44,378 bases of DNA from Prevotellaceae bacterium (lineage in GTDB: Bacteria; Bacteroidota; Bacteroidia; Bacteroidales; Bacteroidaceae). Shown in pieces: positions 33,415-43,300 of this stretch; within the stretch, counting starts at the first letter, position 1; each line of letters opens with the position of its first letter. The stretch spans positions 1 to 44,378 of the forward strand of contig JAJPYQ010000096.1 in NCBI GenBank assembly GCA_021204865.1, read 5' to 3'. The notes under the pieces were generated by a model. That model ran no database searches, had not been told where the DNA came from, and saw only the letters and a list, made by a program, of their open reading frames with translations. Position numbers and translations under genes: made by a program.

Positions 33415-33992
33415 AGTATAGTCTTCTTTAGTTGGTTAAGTATGTCTTCTTCGCTTGTGCCCGTCTCGTTGCTGATGACGTGGGTGGCTCGGTCGAGGGC
33501 AAGCCCCGTGTCCTGCCTTCGCATCCTCGCCTCCACGTCCTCTTGCGTTGCGCCGAGCCTCCTCATGGCTCTCCGCAGGCGTGTCTCGGGGGATGCTGTC
33601 ACCACGAGTATCTCGTCCACCTCCTTGTCGAAGCCGCTCTCTAAGAGGATGGCGCTCTCCACGCACACCGTCGGGGCTTCCTGCCTCCCCAGCCACTCAC
33701 GGAGGTCTCTCCTCACGGCCGGGTGCACTATTGCGTTCACCCGGCGGGCGTTATGCTCCGAGGCGAAGAGATAGGCCGCGAGCAGGGGCTTGTCGAGGCT
33801 TCCGTCCCTAAGGAACACCCCGCTGCCCAGCAGCTTTCTCAGGGCTTCCCGCACAGCGGGGTCAGAGCCCATGATGCGTTGAGCCTCCTTGTCGCAGTCG
33901 TAACAGGGCACGTTGAGGCGTTCCCTCAGTATCCCGCAGACGAAGCTCTTTCCGCTCCCTATGCCCCCCGTCACCCCGATGCGCCTCATCAT
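33408..33992 (-). CDS. coaE: Dephospho-CoA kinase
   Basis: Protein of 194 residues with the Walker A loop GVTGGIGSGKSFV at the N-terminus, the Asp of YDCDKEAQ, and the lid and base-binding region RLRRAMRRLGATQEDVEAR. CoaE phosphorylates the 3'-hydroxyl of dephospho-CoA with ATP, the last step of coenzyme A synthesis. Starts inside the end of the YbbR gene (4-base overlap) and overlaps DUF5606 by 7 bases. Confidence 0.95.
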   Translation of the reverse strand: MMRRIGVTGGIGSGKSFVCGILRERLNVPCYDCDKEAQRIMGSDPAVREALRKLLGSGVFLRDGSLDKPLLAAYLFASEHNARRVNAIVHPAVRRDLREWLGRQEAPTVCVESAILLESGFDKEVDEILVVTASPETRLRRAMRRLGATQEDVEARMRRQDTGLALDRATHVISNETGTSEEDILNQLKKTILC

Positions 33993-35011
33993 TCCAGCGA
34001 GTCGGTCTCGGCGTTGTCGCCCTGCTCTATCAGGTAGTCCACCTCCTGCGGCTCTATGCGCACGTTGGAGACCCCTTCGGGCACGTTGTGCAGGGAGAGC
34101 GGTATCTTCGTCTTCCCCTCCCGCTGGCAGGCGAGTATCTCCTCGTAGGTTAGCAGTATCACGAAGTCGTCGGCGCTCAGCTCCTTGCTGTTCGTGTAGC
34201 CCACCGTGAAGCTTACCTGCACGGAGGAGGGGAAGGTGGTGAGGAACTTGTCCGCCGGGAAGTTGGAGGTGTGGATAGGCACGTCGAAGGAGTTCTCCAC
34301 GTACACGTCCACCTCCACGTCTAACCTCACCTGGTCTGTGCTGTACTTAGCTCCCTTAAGCCCCTCAAGCCCGACGTTGAGGGAGGTGTTAGCGTCCACC
34401 TCTTCGAGGCTTACTGGCGTTGTGTAAACGGCAGTGAGGGTGTCCAGCACGTCCTGCGTGGCGTAGACATCCACCTCGGCAGGCGTGGGCTTGACCTCGA
34501 GCAGGTAGCAGTCGGGCGAAGGGTCTATCGTGCCAGCCACCTTAACGGGGACGGACTTGTAGAGCCCGTGGTTGAAGTAGAACTCCAGCGTGTCGGGCGA
34601 GACGCTGAGTATCTTTGTGGTTGAGAGCAGGCTTCCGCTTATCAGCCTCTGCGCCTCGGCGGTGCCTATGCTCACCCTTCCGCTCTCGCCAGCCGCTGCC
34701 ACGTCGTTGAAGGAGACCTCAACGGGCGGCACTCCGTAGCGGATGTAGTGTATGAGCGACGTGCCCTTGTCGCTCACCTTCACCCTCAGCTCGCTTGGCA
34801 GGGGGGAGGTTATCACCACCCCCTCAGGCACGTTCACCAGCTCAAGCTTCACGGTCAGCTTCTTCTCCAAGGTCTCGTCCAGCGTCTGTAGCATCCAGAA
34901 GACGGCTGAGATGGCGAGGAAGAAGAGGAAGACCAGGAACTCCCTGAAGCGAGGGCTTGAGAGGAAGTCGCTGATCCTTTTCCAGAAGCTTTGCAGCCTG
35001 TACCTGTCCAT
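33989..35011 (-). CDS. YbbR/CdaR-like domain protein
   Basis: Protein of 340 residues with one N-terminal membrane helix (FLVFLFFLAISAVFWML, about residues 25-42) and a large extracytoplasmic part with YbbR-type repeats, for example VPVKVAGTIDPSPDCYLLEV near residue 155. In Firmicutes the related CdaR controls a c-di-AMP cyclase; in Bacteroidota the gene lies between yajC and coaE and its partner is not known. Gap to yajC is 35 bases. Confidence 0.88.
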   Translation of the reverse strand: MDRYRLQSFWKRISDFLSSPRFREFLVFLFFLAISAVFWMLQTLDETLEKKLTVKLELVNVPEGVVITSPLPSELRVKVSDKGTSLIHYIRYGVPPVEVSFNDVAAAGESGRVSIGTAEAQRLISGSLLSTTKILSVSPDTLEFYFNHGLYKSVPVKVAGTIDPSPDCYLLEVKPTPAEVDVYATQDVLDTLTAVYTTPVSLEEVDANTSLNVGLEGLKGAKYSTDQVRLDVEVDVYVENSFDVPIHTSNFPADKFLTTFPSSVQVSFTVGYTNSKELSADDFVILLTYEEILACQREGKTKIPLSLHNVPEGVSNVRIEPQEVDYLIEQGDNAETDSLE

Positions 35012-35046
35012 CTTGCGGGGAGCGGCTTAGGGTAGGGTAGGGGTGT

Positions 35047-35364
35047 TTATTTTTTGTCGGCTGAGGGAGCGGAGGCGAAGACGGAGTTCTTGTCCACCTT
35101 TATCTTCACGTCACGGGCAATCTCCACGATGAGCGTGTTGTCCTCCTCAGAGATCTGCCTCACCGTCCCGTATATGCCTCCAGCCGTCACCACCTGCGTG
35201 CCTACGCCGATGGAGTTGCGGAAGTTCTGCAGTTCCTTTTGCTTCTTCTGCTGGGGGCGTATCATGAAGAACCACATGATGGCGAAGATAACCACCATCA
35301 TAATGATAAAAGACATGTTCCCGCCGCCTCCGGCAGCCATAGTGATCAGTAGTGTCGTGTTCAT
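35047..35364 (-). CDS. yajC: Preprotein translocase accessory subunit YajC
   Basis: Protein of 105 residues with a single membrane helix (MSFIIMMVVIFAIMWFFMI) followed by the YajC motif RPQQKKQKELQNF and the conserved VGTQVVTAGGIYGTV. YajC associates with SecDF and the Sec channel. Placed between nusB and ybbR in the same transcript. Confidence 0.94.
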   Translation of the reverse strand: MNTTLLITMAAGGGGNMSFIIMMVVIFAIMWFFMIRPQQKKQKELQNFRNSIGVGTQVVTAGGIYGTVRQISEEDNTLIVEIARDVKIKVDKNSVFASAPSADKK

Positions 35365-35379
35365 ATCCTTGTCTTAGAG

Positions 35380-36318
35380 TTAGTTATCCATATCTTTTAC
35401 GAGCAGCCCCTCCTTCACGAGGCGGCGGCACAGGGAGTCGAGCATCCCGTTCACGTACGAGCCGCTGCGGGGCGTGCTGTAGTCTTTCGCTATCTCGACG
35501 TATTCGTTAATGCTCACGCTGACGGGTATGCCGGGGAAGGAGAGTATCTCGGCCAGCGCCACCTGAATGATGTAGAGGTCCATCCTCGCTATGCGGTCCA
35601 GCTCCCAGTTCTTCGTCTGCTCGGAGATGAGCCCTCGGTAGAACTCCTGGTTGGTGAGGGCGTTCCTGAGTATCTGGCTTGCGAACTCTTTGTCCTCGTC
35701 GTTGCTGAAGTCGGGCAGCAGCTCTTGCTCTTTGCCCTTCTGCTCGTCGAAGCGACGTATGGTCTTCAGCACGAAGGTGTCAACGATGAACTTGTCGTCG
35801 TTCCAGTAGAGGTTAGCCCCCTCCAGTATCTCGTCCAGCTCCTCGTTCTCGCACAGCACGTTCCGGTATATCTTCCGCCAGAGCTCGCGGTCTTCCTCGT
35901 AGGAGCTCTCGGGGCTCGCGGTATAGTCCAGGAAGAAGTCCCTCGTGGAGATGTTGCTGAAGAGCCGCCTGAGGAAGTCCTCCTCTTCTTCCAGCCAAGA
36001 GAAGTGCTGGTGCGAGCGCCACTTCTCCAGCTGCTCGTTGTCCCTCAGCTGTGCTATGAAGCGGTTCTTCATCAGCTTCACTGCGGGGGGAGTCGGCTCG
36101 CATAGCCTTACGGCCCGCGCCACCTGGCTCTCAATTACCCTGCGGGCTATGCTGTCGAGGCTAAGCAAGAGCGAGAGGAGCTGCATATAGAGGCTGTAGG
36201 CCTGTGCGAGGCTGTGGAAGAGTTCTTTCTCCGTTGTGTCTATTGATTTGCCCTCGTTGAGATAATAAGCGTACACTATCTGGACAGTCTTCAGCCTGAT
36301 TAATTCACGGTTGATCAT
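35380..36318 (-). CDS. nusB: Transcription antitermination factor NusB, long form
   Basis: Protein of 312 residues, about twice the E. coli length. The C-terminal 130 residues hold the classical NusB fold (LDRIARMDLYIIQVALAEIL, then VSINEYVEIAKDYS and FVNGMLD-like YVNGMLDSLCRRL). The N-terminal half, also helical, is the extension usual in Bacteroidota. NusB with NusE binds boxA RNA and supports rRNA antitermination. First gene of a five-gene minus-strand operon, with a promoter box 26 bases upstream. Confidence 0.93.
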   Translation of the reverse strand: MINRELIRLKTVQIVYAYYLNEGKSIDTTEKELFHSLAQAYSLYMQLLSLLLSLDSIARRVIESQVARAVRLCEPTPPAVKLMKNRFIAQLRDNEQLEKWRSHQHFSWLEEEEDFLRRLFSNISTRDFFLDYTASPESSYEEDRELWRKIYRNVLCENEELDEILEGANLYWNDDKFIVDTFVLKTIRRFDEQKGKEQELLPDFSNDEDKEFASQILRNALTNQEFYRGLISEQTKNWELDRIARMDLYIIQVALAEILSFPGIPVSVSINEYVEIAKDYSTPRSGSYVNGMLDSLCRRLVKEGLLVKDMDN

Positions 36319-36343
36319 ATACTCGCTTCGCTTCGGTAGAGTG

Positions 36344-36351
36344 CAAAATTA
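36344..36351 (-). promoter_or_regulatory. -7 promoter element (TAATTTTG) for the nusB operon
   Basis: Minus strand TAATTTTG, exact TAnnTTTG, 25 bases before ATG 36318, lying in copy one of the 57-base repeat. Confidence 0.6.
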
Positions 36352-36440
36352 GGCAATTCGCGGGGAAACGACACGATTTGCGCCTTGTTTTTTTGTGTGG
36401 CTAAGGTTAACCCCTCGTGGCGAACGCACGGTCTTTTTCT

Positions 36441-36459
36441 AAAAGTCGCGCCGACTTTT
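36441..36459. terminator. Intrinsic terminator-like hairpin in a divergent gap
   Basis: AAAAGTCG, loop CGC, CGACTTTT followed by T on the plus strand and preceded by a T-rich tract, so it could act in both directions. It is placed upstream of both flanking genes, where a terminator is unexpected. Confidence 0.55.
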
Positions 36460-36661
36460 TCCCTCGACCGCGCATTCTTTTGCCCCAAAACCGCCGATGT
36501 TTTTCCCCCGTCCGCACGGGTCGGGGACGTTGGGGCGGGGCTATCTCCCGAGTGCGCGATTAGGCAATCCGCGGGGAAATAAAGAGATTAGTGCCTTGTT
36601 TTTTTGGAAGTCTCACAAAAAATTCCAAATTTTGGCGGCAGTAAATACCTATATATTAATT

Positions 36662-37000
36662 ATGGAAGACAATGTTAGACCTAATGCCATGCCAGCCAAG
36701 GAGATAGCCTTTTCCAAGGTCATCAAGGCGGGCAGGCGCATCTACTACGTGGATGTGAAACTCAACCGCAAGGACGAGATGTACCTCTCCATCACCGAGA
36801 GCAAGAAGATTGTGACGGGTGAGGGAGACGACTCGCTGGTGAACTTTGAGAAGCACAAGATATTCGTCTACAAGGAGGACTTCGACAAGCTGAAGGAGGC
36901 TATCGGCGAGGCCATAGACTACATTGAGATGCGCCAGGGAAAGGCGGAGCCAAGGAGAGAGGAGGACACTGACGAGATAAAAATCGACATCGATTTTTGA
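36662..37000 (+). CDS. PUR-family nucleic-acid-binding protein (DUF3276)
   Basis: Protein of 112 residues from ATG 36662; the reading frame is open upstream but that part covers the repeat and lacks family similarity. It matches the PUR-alpha-like DUF3276 family: FSKVIKAGRRIYYVDVKLNR, YLSITESKKI and FEKHKIFVYKEDFDKL. Proteins of this fold bind single-stranded DNA and RNA. The C-terminus is acidic (EEDTDEIKIDIDF). It lies just upstream of the gene for ribosomal protein L25, whose -33 box overlaps its stop codon. Confidence 0.9.
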   Translation: MEDNVRPNAMPAKEIAFSKVIKAGRRIYYVDVKLNRKDEMYLSITESKKIVTGEGDDSLVNFEKHKIFVYKEDFDKLKEAIGEAIDYIEMRQGKAEPRREEDTDEIKIDIDF

Positions 37001-37026
37001 TATTGCCGGCGAAAAGCAGTAATTTT
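36995..37026 (+). promoter_or_regulatory. Consensus Bacteroidota promoter for L25 gene
   Basis: TTTG (36995-36998), 20-base spacer, TAATTTTG (37019-37026). The -33 box overlaps the end of the DUF3276 coding region. The predicted 5' leader of the L25 mRNA is about 88 bases, long for this window. Confidence 0.75.
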
Positions 37027-37119
37027 GCCCCGCTTTTTCGGGCACATCAGAGAGTGTGATGGCGAATTAAGCACTGAACTTAATTTATAGTAACACAACA
37101 AAACAGAAGAGAAAAGACA

Positions 37120-37713
37120 ATGAAGAGTATTGACATCAAGGGCGTAGGCCGCACCGCCAACGGGAAGAAGGGGGCTAAGCTGACACGCCGTGAGGGCTAT
37201 GTACCCTGCAACATCTACGGGGAGAAGAAGGGAGACAACGGGCTGCCAGTGGCTGAGAGCTTCGCAGTGAAGACGGAAGACCTTAGGAAGCTTGTCTACA
37301 CGCCCGACATCTTTGTGGTGAACCTCGACATCGACGGCACGCCGCACAAGGCGGTGATGAAGGAGCTGCAGTTCCACCCCGTGACGGACCGCATCCTGCA
37401 CATCGACTTCTACGAGGTGACGGAGCAGAAGCCCATCATCTTCGAGGTGCCCATCAAGCTGAACGGCTTGGCGGACGGCGTCAAGGCAGGCGGCAAGCTG
37501 GTGGCTAACGTGCGCAAGCTTAAGGTGAAGGCACCCTACACGCAGATACCCGACCGCCTGAACATAGACGTGACCTCCCTCGCCCTTGGCAAGACCATCA
37601 AGGTGGCTGAGCTGAGCTTCGAGGGCTTGGAGCTGATAACCAGCCCGAGCGTGGTTGTCTGCCAAGTGAAGATGACCCGCAGTGCCATAAGCGCGGCGGC
37701 TAAGGAACAGTAA
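37120..37713 (+). CDS. rplY: 50S ribosomal protein L25 / general stress protein Ctc
   Basis: Protein of 197 residues, the long CTC form with an N-terminal 5S rRNA-binding domain (GVGRTANGKKGAKLTRREGY, then VPCNIYG) and a C-terminal beta domain (FEVPIKLNGLADGVKAGGKL). It binds 5S rRNA in the large subunit. Followed after 72 bases by pth, the usual neighbour of ctc; that gap holds an imperfect stem (GGCAGGACAGCGAA with TTTGCTGCCCCGCC) and a short T tract that may be an attenuator. Confidence 0.94.
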   Translation: MKSIDIKGVGRTANGKKGAKLTRREGYVPCNIYGEKKGDNGLPVAESFAVKTEDLRKLVYTPDIFVVNLDIDGTPHKAVMKELQFHPVTDRILHIDFYEVTEQKPIIFEVPIKLNGLADGVKAGGKLVANVRKLKVKAPYTQIPDRLNIDVTSLALGKTIKVAELSFEGLELITSPSVVVCQVKMTRSAISAAAKEQ

Positions 37714-37785
37714 GATAACTGAGTATGAAGGAGGCAGGACAGCGAATAGCCACGGGCGTTTGCTGCCCCGCCTTGCTTTTGTAAG

Positions 37786-38400
37786 ATGGGCTTATTCTCG
37801 TTCTTCAGAAGGAAGAAGCAAGGCACACCCGCTGAGATGAAGTATCTGATAGCAGGACTGGGCAACGTGGGCGACGACTATGCCGGCACACGGCACAACG
37901 TGGGCTTCCGTGTGGTGAACGCCTTGGCCGAGGAGGCTGGGGCGCAGTTCGCCGACAAGAGGTACGGCCTCATAGCCAAGATGAGGGTGAAGAACAGGGA
38001 GCTTACCCTGCTCAAGCCCTCCACCCTTATGAACCTCTCGGGCAACGCCGTGCGCTTCTGGCTCGGGAAGGAGAACATCCCCTTGGAGAACCTGCTCGTC
38101 GTCTGCGACGACCTTAGCCTGCCCCTCGGCACCATCCGCATGAAGCCCTCAGGCTCGGCGGCAGGGCACAACGGGCTTAAGCACATCGCCCAGACTCTTG
38201 GCACTGAGGCTTACGCCAGGCTCAGGGTGGGCATCGGCAGCGACTTCCCCCGAGGGGGGCAGATAGACTTCGTGCTTGGGCGCTTCCCCGAGGAGGACGA
38301 GGCGGTAATCAACCAGAAGGTAAAGGTGGCTGCTGAGGCTGTGAAGGCGTTCGCCCTCAGCGGGGTGCAGTTCGCAATGAACCAATATAACGGCAAGTGA
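37786..38400 (+). CDS. pth: Peptidyl-tRNA hydrolase
   Basis: Protein of 204 residues. The core starts at [21 protein letters not shown] (ATG 37837) with the catalytic His in TRHNVGF; further motifs are [23 protein letters not shown] and GHNGLKHI. A basic 17-residue N-terminal extension ([11 protein letters not shown]...) is not typical, so 37837 is a possible alternative start. Pth releases tRNA from stalled peptidyl-tRNA. Its stop overlaps a GTG of the pepT frame. Confidence 0.94.
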   Translation: MGLFSFFRRKKQGTPAEMKYLIAGLGNVGDDYAGTRHNVGFRVVNALAEEAGAQFADKRYGLIAKMRVKNRELTLLKPSTLMNLSGNAVRFWLGKENIPLENLLVVCDDLSLPLGTIRMKPSGSAAGHNGLKHIAQTLGTEAYARLRVGIGSDFPRGGQIDFVLGRFPEEDEAVINQKVKVAAEAVKAFALSGVQFAMNQYNGK

Positions 38401-38402
38401 AG

Positions 38403-39626
38403 ATGGACTTAGTAGAGCGTTTCCTTAAGTACGTCTCCTTCGACACGCAGAGCTCAGAGGAGACCGCAGACCGCTGCCCAAGCACGGAGCGGCAGATGGC
38501 TCTCTCGGAGCATCTCTTCAAGGAGTTGCAGGCTCTCGGGCTTGAGGACGTGGAGATGGACAGCCACGGCTACGTCTACGCCACGCTGCCCGGGAACACC
38601 ACCAAGCAGGTGCCCACGATAGGCTTCATCGCACACATAGACACCAGCCCCGATGCCCCAAGCAAGGGCGTTAAGCCACGCCTCATAGAGCACTACGACG
38701 GGGGGGACATCCAGCTCTCAGAAGGCATCAGGACCACCGTTGAGCAGTTCCCCGAGCTGCTCAACCACAAGGGCGAGACACTTATAGTCACCGACGGGCG
38801 CACCCTGCTTGGTGCCGACGACAAGGCAGGCGTCGCGGAGATAGTGACCGCTATGGAGCGCCTCCTGGAGCACCCCGAGATACCCCACGGCAAGGTGCGC
38901 ATCGCCTTCAACCCCGACGAGGAGATAGGCAACGGGGCGCACCTCTTCGACGTGGAGCGGTTCGGCTGCCAGTGGGCTTACACCATGGACGGCGGCGAGG
39001 CGGGGGAGCTGGAGTACGAGAACTTCAACGCCGCTCAGGCGAGGGTCGTCATAAGGGGGCGCAGCGTGCACCCCGGCTACGCCAAGGGCAAGATGCTCAA
39101 CGCCTCGCTCCTGGCCAGCGAGTTCGCCCTCTCGCTTCCCGAGGGCGAGCGCCCCGAGACCACAGAGGGCTACGAGGGCTTCTTCCACCTCTGCTCGGTG
39201 CGTGCCACCGTGGAGGAGGCGGAGCTTAGCTATATAATACGAGACCACGACACAGCCCGCTTCGAGGGGCGCAAGCAGGCCATCGTGCGGCTTGCCGAGA
39301 GCCTCACGGAGAAGTACGGCGAGGGCGTGGTGACAGTCACCCTCAAGGACCAGTACCGCAACATGCTCTGCCAGCTCGAGGGCAAGCCCCACATCACGGA
39401 CATCGCCCGAGAGGCCATCGAGGAGGCGTGCGGCTCGTGCAAGGTAGTGCCTATACGAGGCGGCACGGACGGGGCGCAGCTCTCCTTCCTGGGGCTTCCC
39501 TGCCCCAACATATTCGCCGGGGGGCTCTTCTTCCACGGGCGGCACGAGCTTGTGCCAGTAGAGAGCATGGAGAAGGCAGTCGAGACCATCGTCAATATAT
39601 GCAGGATAACGGAGGAAAGGGCGTGA
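38403..39626 (+). CDS. pepT: Peptidase T (tripeptidase)
   Basis: Protein of 407 residues from ATG 38403 ([17 protein letters not shown]), which aligns with the start of E. coli PepT; a GTG at 38397 overlapping the pth stop is an alternative. M20 family zinc motifs are visible: [32 protein letters not shown] and the C-terminal [18 protein letters not shown]. It cleaves the N-terminal residue from tripeptides in the cytoplasm. It is followed by repeat array E. Confidence 0.94.
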   Translation: MDLVERFLKYVSFDTQSSEETADRCPSTERQMALSEHLFKELQALGLEDVEMDSHGYVYATLPGNTTKQVPTIGFIAHIDTSPDAPSKGVKPRLIEHYDGGDIQLSEGIRTTVEQFPELLNHKGETLIVTDGRTLLGADDKAGVAEIVTAMERLLEHPEIPHGKVRIAFNPDEEIGNGAHLFDVERFGCQWAYTMDGGEAGELEYENFNAAQARVVIRGRSVHPGYAKGKMLNASLLASEFALSLPEGERPETTEGYEGFFHLCSVRATVEEAELSYIIRDHDTARFEGRKQAIVRLAESLTEKYGEGVVTVTLKDQYRNMLCQLEGKPHITDIAREAIEEACGSCKVVPIRGGTDGAQLSFLGLPCPNIFAGGLFFHGRHELVPVESMEKAVETIVNICRITEERA

Positions 39627-39652
39627 GGTACAGAGAGGAGACGAGGCATGGC

Positions 39653-39860
39653 ACCCTTCGAGAAAGGGTTGTAGAGGCCCTTCGGCAAAGGGTTGTAGAG
39701 GCCCTTCGCAAAAGAGGTGTAGACCCCTTTCGCAAAAGAGGTGTAGACCCTTTCGCCCAAAGAGGTGTAGACCCTTTCGCCCAAAGAGGTGTAGACCCCT
39801 TTACCCAAAGAGGTGTAGACCCCTTTACCCAAAGAGGTGTAGACCCCTTTCGCGGGCGCC
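39653..39860. repeat. 24-bp tandem palindromic array (array E), same family as array A
   Basis: Seven complete 24-base units at 39671, 39695, 39719, 39743, 39767, 39791 and 39815, with partial units at each end. Each starts GTAGA and has a stem CCCTTT / AAAGAGG with a variable loop. Units 39791 and 39815 are identical, as are 39743 and 39767. Because 24 is a multiple of three, several reading frames stay open across it, but none looks like a gene. Confidence 0.92.
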
Positions 39861-39894
39861 ATAATAGAGAGAACCTTAACCTTAGGTATGCGTG

Positions 39895-40332
39895 ATGGCT
39901 AACGAGGAGGCACGTGTGGACAAGTGGCTGTGGGCGGCCCGCGTCTTCAAGACACGGACCCTCGCGGCGGACGCCTGCAAGATGGGGCGGGTCACCCTCA
40001 GGGGCGCCCAGGTGAAGCCCTCAAGGCTCATAAAGGCTGGCGACACCATAGACGTGCGCAAGCCGCCCGTCACCTACTCCTTCCGCGTCCTGCAAGCCAT
40101 AGAGAAGCGTGTGGGAGCGAGGCTCCTGCCCGAGGTGCTGGAGAACGTCACGCCCCCCGAGCAGTACGAGCTGCTGGAGATGAGCCGCATAGGCGGCTTC
40201 GTGGGCAGGGCAAGGGGAACGGGCAGGCCGACGAAGAAAGACCGCCGCAGCCTCGATGAGTTCACTGAGACAGCACCAGAGTTCTATGCCGACGCGGCAT
40301 TTGAGTTCGACCTCGACGACGACACAGACTAA
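39895..40332 (+). CDS. S4-domain RNA-binding protein (Hsp15-like)
   Basis: Protein of 145 residues from ATG 39895. The S4 domain is RVDKWLWAARVFKTRTLAAD followed by ACKMGRVTLRGAQVKPSRLI and the GDTIDV turn. The C-terminal tail is basic then acidic (TGRPTKKDRRSLDEF...). This is the Hsp15 type, which in E. coli rescues stalled 50S subunits carrying peptidyl-tRNA; that fits the pth neighbour two genes away. It ends 22 bases before the large secreted protein gene. Confidence 0.9.
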   Translation: MANEEARVDKWLWAARVFKTRTLAADACKMGRVTLRGAQVKPSRLIKAGDTIDVRKPPVTYSFRVLQAIEKRVGARLLPEVLENVTPPEQYELLEMSRIGGFVGRARGTGRPTKKDRRSLDEFTETAPEFYADAAFEFDLDDDTD

Positions 40333-40354
40333 CACATCAATAATACTTATACCT

Positions 40355-43300
40355 ATGAGAAAACTTACCTTTACCCTCGCCCTCCTCTCGGTCGCTGCCT
40401 TCGCCTTCGCTGAGACGGACAGGGAGGACATCACGAGCCAGTACCTCAAGAACCCCTCCTTCGAGGAGGACGACCTCAGCTCACTTACCAAAGAGACCAC
40501 CCGCGGAGGCTATCCCTTCACCTCCGTCACGGACTGGACCTTCACCTCTTCCCTTAGCTCAGGCTACGGTCAAGCGGAGTTCATGACGGCGGAAGCCACT
40601 GCCACCGACAATGACTACGGAGCGCCTGGCTCCCCCTCCGACGGCACGCAGATGGTCTACCTCAGGGACGCCTGGAACAGCACCTCCGCCTCCCTTATGC
40701 AGAGCGTGACACTGCCTGCGGGCACTTATGCCCTCTCTGTGGACAACAAGTGTGTGACTGAGGGCAGCGGGCACTCCGTTAACCTTGTGGCGGGCGACAC
40801 CCGCACAAGCCTCACCTTCCAAAGCTCAATGCCCAGCCAGTGGAGCACGGCAGAGCTGGTGTTCACTCTCGACGAGGAGACCACGCTGGATGTTGGCGTG
40901 TCCCTTAGCTTTGCTAATGTAGCCAAGGGAGGCTCAGTGCTGCTCGACAACTTTCGCCTCTACCAGTACCCCGAGGGCTACGAGGAGCCTGAGGAGACAG
41001 ACGTGACATCGCCCACCGAGGGAGTGATAACGCAAGACTTCGTACGCGAGGCGGACATGATGGCGGACATACTGCAGATGATAGCCAACTTCAGCCAGTA
41101 TATGGTCAACGACTTCTACTACTGCGTCGAGACGAACAGCATAAACGAGGACTGCGGCTACTTCAAGGGCGAGAGCTCGGGAGCCTCCAACGAGGAGGGC
41201 GTTCGCACCAACGCCGACCTCTCCATGCTCTGCGCCTTCCTCGTGAAGTACGCCAAGAATAAGGTCACGCTGCCCTCGGGCGTGACGTGGTCAACCTTAG
41301 AGGACCTTGCCAAGAGGTCGCTCATCTTCGCCTACTCCACCCACAAGGCCAACAAGCTGAAGATAACCTCAAGCGGAGACTACTGGGGCAGCACCGCGGC
41401 AAGCGACTACGTGTGGGAAAGCTCCCTCTGGGCGCTCTCGGTGGCTTACTCGGCTTACTTCCAGTGGGACAGCCTCTCGGACACTCAGAAGAACTACATC
41501 TATGCAATGCTCAAGGCGGAGTGCAACTACGAGCTGGAGCGCACCATCCCCACGGGCTACTCGGGCGACACCAAGGCCGAGGAGAACGGATGGGAGGCAG
41601 GCATACTGGCTGCCACCCTCGGGCTCTTCCCCGACGACCCACTGGCCGACAAGTGGTTCAGCCGCCTCAGGGAGTTCGCCATCAACAGCTACTCTCACTA
41701 CACCGACGCATCGAACACCACGGTCATCGACCCCTCGTACGACAATAAGACGGTAGCCGACCTCTACATAGGCGACAACCTCTACACGGACTACACCCTG
41801 CAGAACCACAGCCTCTTCCACACCAGCTACCAGAACGTCGTTATGCAGGAGCTCGGCGAGGCAGCCCTCGCCCTGAAGATGTTCCAAGGGAGCAACGAGA
41901 AGTGGCAGACCAACGCCCTTATGCACAACAACCAGGAGGTGATGGACAGCGTGCTCAACTGGCTCGCACTCACCGACGGGGAGCTGGCTATGCCTAACGG
42001 CAACGACTGGAGCCTCTTCCTCTACGACCAGATAACGAGCTACACGACGCAAGCTTGCTTCCAGAGCGACCCCAACGCCCTCATGCTCGAGAACATGGCG
42101 TACAAGAACATCAAGGCACGCCAGCAGACCACCTCGGACGGCTCTTGGCTCCTTCGCCCCGACGTTGGAGCAAGGCGTATGGGAGTGGAGGGGCACCGCG
42201 TGATGATGACCTACCTCATGCACCTCGCCATCTCTACGGCAGACCTCACCCCGACCGACTGGGAGGCGTTCCGCTCCTCTCACAGCGAGGCTAAGGTCTT
42301 CCCCTGCCAAGACGTGGTGAGAGCCTTCACGAAAGACCGCTTCACCACCTTCTCCTGGAGCTCAGGACTTAGCAGCTACACGGGCTACTTCGCCTCCAAC
42401 ACGCCCGACAAGAACAAGATACTCGTGCCTTACCGCGCCAACAACACGGGCAACCTGCTGGGCTGGTACACCGTGAGCGGGCAGAGCACCAACGCCACGC
42501 CAGTGGTAAGCGGAGAGTTCGACCTTGACGGGGACGCTTACACAATGAACGGGGAGCTTAAGACCAACGGCTCTACCCTCGACCATCGCTTCGCCATCTA
42601 CTCAACGCCGGGCAACGCCGTCATCTACCTCGACTACGTGACGGGGCTCTCCTCGGGCACTATCACCGGGGAGTACGGAGGCTTGCTCGCCATCAGCACC
42701 GACGAGCTGACCAAGCTCAAGCGCACCCTCTACTACGCCAGCGGAGACGGCTCTGACCACAAGCAGCTCGACGGCACAAGCCTCACCACCTTCAGCTCCG
42801 ACTGGGTGAACATAGACAACGAGCTCGGGGTCATCGGGCAGAACGGCAAGAAGATGGCGTTCGGCGACCGTGAGGAGAACAACAGCATCTACACCTCCAA
42901 GCTCTACCCGATGTACAGCACTACGAGCCGCACGTTCAAGAGCGGCACGGTGGTGGACAGGCGAGGCCTTGTGTACTACAGCAGCGTGGACGCTGAGACG
43001 ACTGCCGAGATGAACTCCCGCCTTGTCACCCTCACCGACCAAGTGCCCGAGGGATGGAACGCCCTGATAGCCTCCGACCCTGACGACACACGCTACCTGC
43101 TCATCGCCAACTTCCAAGGCGAGACAGAGGAGGCCACGCTCACTGACATTCAGGTGAACGGCTTAGCCCCAGTCTTCAAGCAGGAGACCACCATCACCGA
43201 CAGCAAGTCCACCGCCACCTTCTCCCTCCAGCAGAACCACTCCGAGGGCAGCGTGCTCTCCTTCCTCGTCGAAGGCTCGGGGCTGACGGCTCAGCTCGAC

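Larger units (their letters stand above)
36339..36606. repeat. 57-bp direct repeat pair flanking 154 bp
   Basis: Copies at 36339-36395 and 36550-36606, 211 bases apart without indels; about 46 of 57 bases agree by eye. Both run from GAGTGC through ATTAGGCAAT to GCCTTGTTTTTTTG. The first copy contains the nusB -7 box; the second has CGCGATTA where that box has CAAAATTA. Together with the hairpin at 36441 they fill the 343-base gap between the divergent nusB and DUF3276 genes. Confidence 0.85.

Noticed and set aside
39653-39860. CRISPR array or a repeat-containing small protein (several frames stay open)
   Set aside because: Units are contiguous 24-mers with no unique spacers of constant length and no cas genes nearby. 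The open frames follow from the unit being a multiple of three; they have no plausible start context and give only repeated low-information peptides.
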